Assembly: GCF_003751805.1 (NCBI RefSeq)
Contig: NZ_RKHQ01000002.1
Coordinates: 682,001 to 746,000 of the forward strand
Source of the DNA: Salana multivorans
GTDB taxonomy: Bacteria; Actinomycetota; Actinomycetes; Actinomycetales; Beutenbergiaceae
DNA length: 64,000 bases
Direction: 5' to 3'
Position 1 is the stretch's first letter. Every line of letters begins with the position of its first letter. Below the pieces are notes generated by a model, which was not told where the DNA came from, did not search any database, and was given only the letters and a program-made list of their open reading frames with translations. Of the stretch, positions 63,215 to 64,000 are shown piece after piece. Position numbers and translations under genes: made by a program.

Positions 63215-63229
63215 CGTCGGTCGCGTCGG

Positions 63230-64000
63230 CTATCCGGCTGAGCTCGTGCTCGGGCGGGCGCCCCGGCCGACGAGGACGACGGCCGTCGGTGCCGCGGACG
63301 CGAGCCGGGTGCGCACGGCTGCGCCCGCGCCGGCGAGGACCGCGGCGCGGTCGAGCACCGTCACGTCCTGGCTCAGCTGGTTGGTGACCCAGACCTCCTC
63401 GCCGTCCACGACGACGTCCCGCGGCCAGCGTCCGCCGGTCGGGGCGGAGGCGACGGCGACGAGGCGGTCACCGGCGATCCGGTGCACGGCCACGGTGTCG
63501 GGTCCGCGCACGCCGGTCCACAGGAGACCGTCCGCATCGACCCGCAGCGCCGACGGGTAGGCCGCGCCGTCGGCGCCGGGCGGATCGAGCGGCGCGACGT
63601 CCAGCGGCTCGACGTCGGGGCCGGCGACGCGCCCCAGCCACAGCTCGTTGCTCAGCTCGCCGGCGACGACGAGGAGCTCCCCGGTCCGGACGACGTGGCG
63701 GGGACCGAATCCGGCCGGCAGCTCGATCGGGTCGTGCCGGGTGCGCAGCCGGCCGTCGCCGTCGAGACCGAGCCGGTGCACCCGGTCGGAGCCGAGGTCG
63801 GCGACGAGGACCTCCTCGCCGTCGACGACGACCTGGTGGGCGTGCGGCGCCTCCTGTCGCTCGGCATCGGGACCGGAGCCGGAGAACGCGAGGTGGTCGA
63901 CCTCCTCGGTGGGCCGCCCGGCCGGGTCGAGCCGCACGCTGGAGACCGAGCCGCTGCCGTAGTGCGCCACGACGGCGAACCGGCCGGCGACCGCGGCGTG
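63230..64000 (-). CDS. Lactonase-like beta-propeller protein (partial)
   Basis: The 5' end lies beyond the right edge; 256 C-terminal residues are visible. Blades repeat HAHQVVVDGEEVLVADLGSD, FGPRHVVRTGELLVVAGELS, YPSALRVDADGLLWTG, and WPRDVVVDGEEVWVTNQLSQ, the pattern of the 6-phosphogluconolactonase-like (lactonase) seven-bladed propeller family. Activity on 6-phosphogluconolactone is possible but not shown; many members have unknown substrates. It is convergent with the GH20 gene, 15 bp apart. Confidence 0.75.
   Translation of the reverse strand, partial: HAAVAGRFAVVAHYGSGSVSSVRLDPAGRPTEEVDHLAFSGSGPDAERQEAPHAHQVVVDGEEVLVADLGSDRVHRLGLDGDGRLRTRHDPIELPAGFGPRHVVRTGELLVVAGELSNELWLGRVAGPDVEPLDVAPLDPPGADGAAYPSALRVDADGLLWTGVRGPDTVAVHRIAGDRLVAVASAPTGGRWPRDVVVDGEEVWVTNQLSQDVTVLDRAAVLAGAGAAVRTRLASAAPTAVVLVGRGARPSTSSAG

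Overview
The window is chromosomal DNA of a very high-GC actinobacterium. The best fit is Micrococcales near Cellulomonadaceae, Beutenbergiaceae or Bogoriellaceae; this rests on gene content and base composition only. Genes are dense on both strands. No rRNA, tRNA, CRISPR array, insertion sequence or prophage gene was found. Core markers include a ParC/ParE topoisomerase IV pair, the principal sigma factor, a PknL-type kinase beside its Rv2175c-like partner, a class II DAHP synthase, an aa3-bcc respiratory chain and type I glutamine synthetase.

Layout. 1-10 kb: the start of a GNAT/Pat-like gene, parC, a tandem GNAT, parE, a DUF7455 protein, a LysR-substrate-domain protein, a phosphotransferase and sigA. 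10-13 kb: gcvH, a universal stress protein and a DUF4192 protein. 13-29 kb: prenyl diphosphate synthase, Rv2175c-like protein, PASTA kinase, DAHP synthase, PPi-phosphofructokinase, acyltransferase, ROK glucokinase, acyl-CoA ligase, a DEDDh exonuclease/UvrC-like fusion, an AsnC-type sensor domain, trpD and a degenerate receiver. 29-38 kb: ctaE-qcrCAB, a Mn-type superoxide dismutase, a non-coding tandem-repeat array and ctaC-ctaD-ctaF. 38-49 kb: FKBP lipoprotein, ErpA-like carrier, glycerate kinase, M20 peptidase, DUF3043 protein, pyrD, two membrane proteins, a GH78 rhamnosidase and leucyl aminopeptidase. 49-64 kb: the 2-oxoacid dehydrogenase E2, a TIGR01777 protein, a kinase-fold pseudoenzyme, DUF4191 protein, adhE, a TetR-controlled hydrolase operon, RDD protein, glnA, a GH20 hexosaminidase and a partial beta-propeller gene.

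From memory of the Mycobacterium tuberculosis map, the order from idsA to glnA follows Rv2173 to Rv2220, with insertions (pfp, sodA, ctaD, M20 peptidase, pyrD, GH78, adhE, hydrolase/tetR). One replacement stands out: lipB and lipA, expected between the Rv2216 and Rv2219 homologues, are missing, and a pseudokinase-like gene sits there. The metabolism implied is a respiring organism that can also ferment (AdhE, PPi-dependent glycolysis) and that uses sugars from plant or cell-wall polymers (GH78, GH20, glucokinase).

Regulation is unusually readable. About half of the genes carry a -10-like hexamer (mostly TANNNT) ending 6-8 nt before the start codon, the signature of leaderless mRNAs; I used this to fix many starts. 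There is a four-element GlnR box before glnA, a 29-bp perfect palindrome over the start of the TetR operon, and paired DnaA-box-like 9-mers before the DUF4191 gene. Strong hairpins separate most convergent genes. The least explained stretch is the 132-bp-period repeat array between sodA and ctaF.
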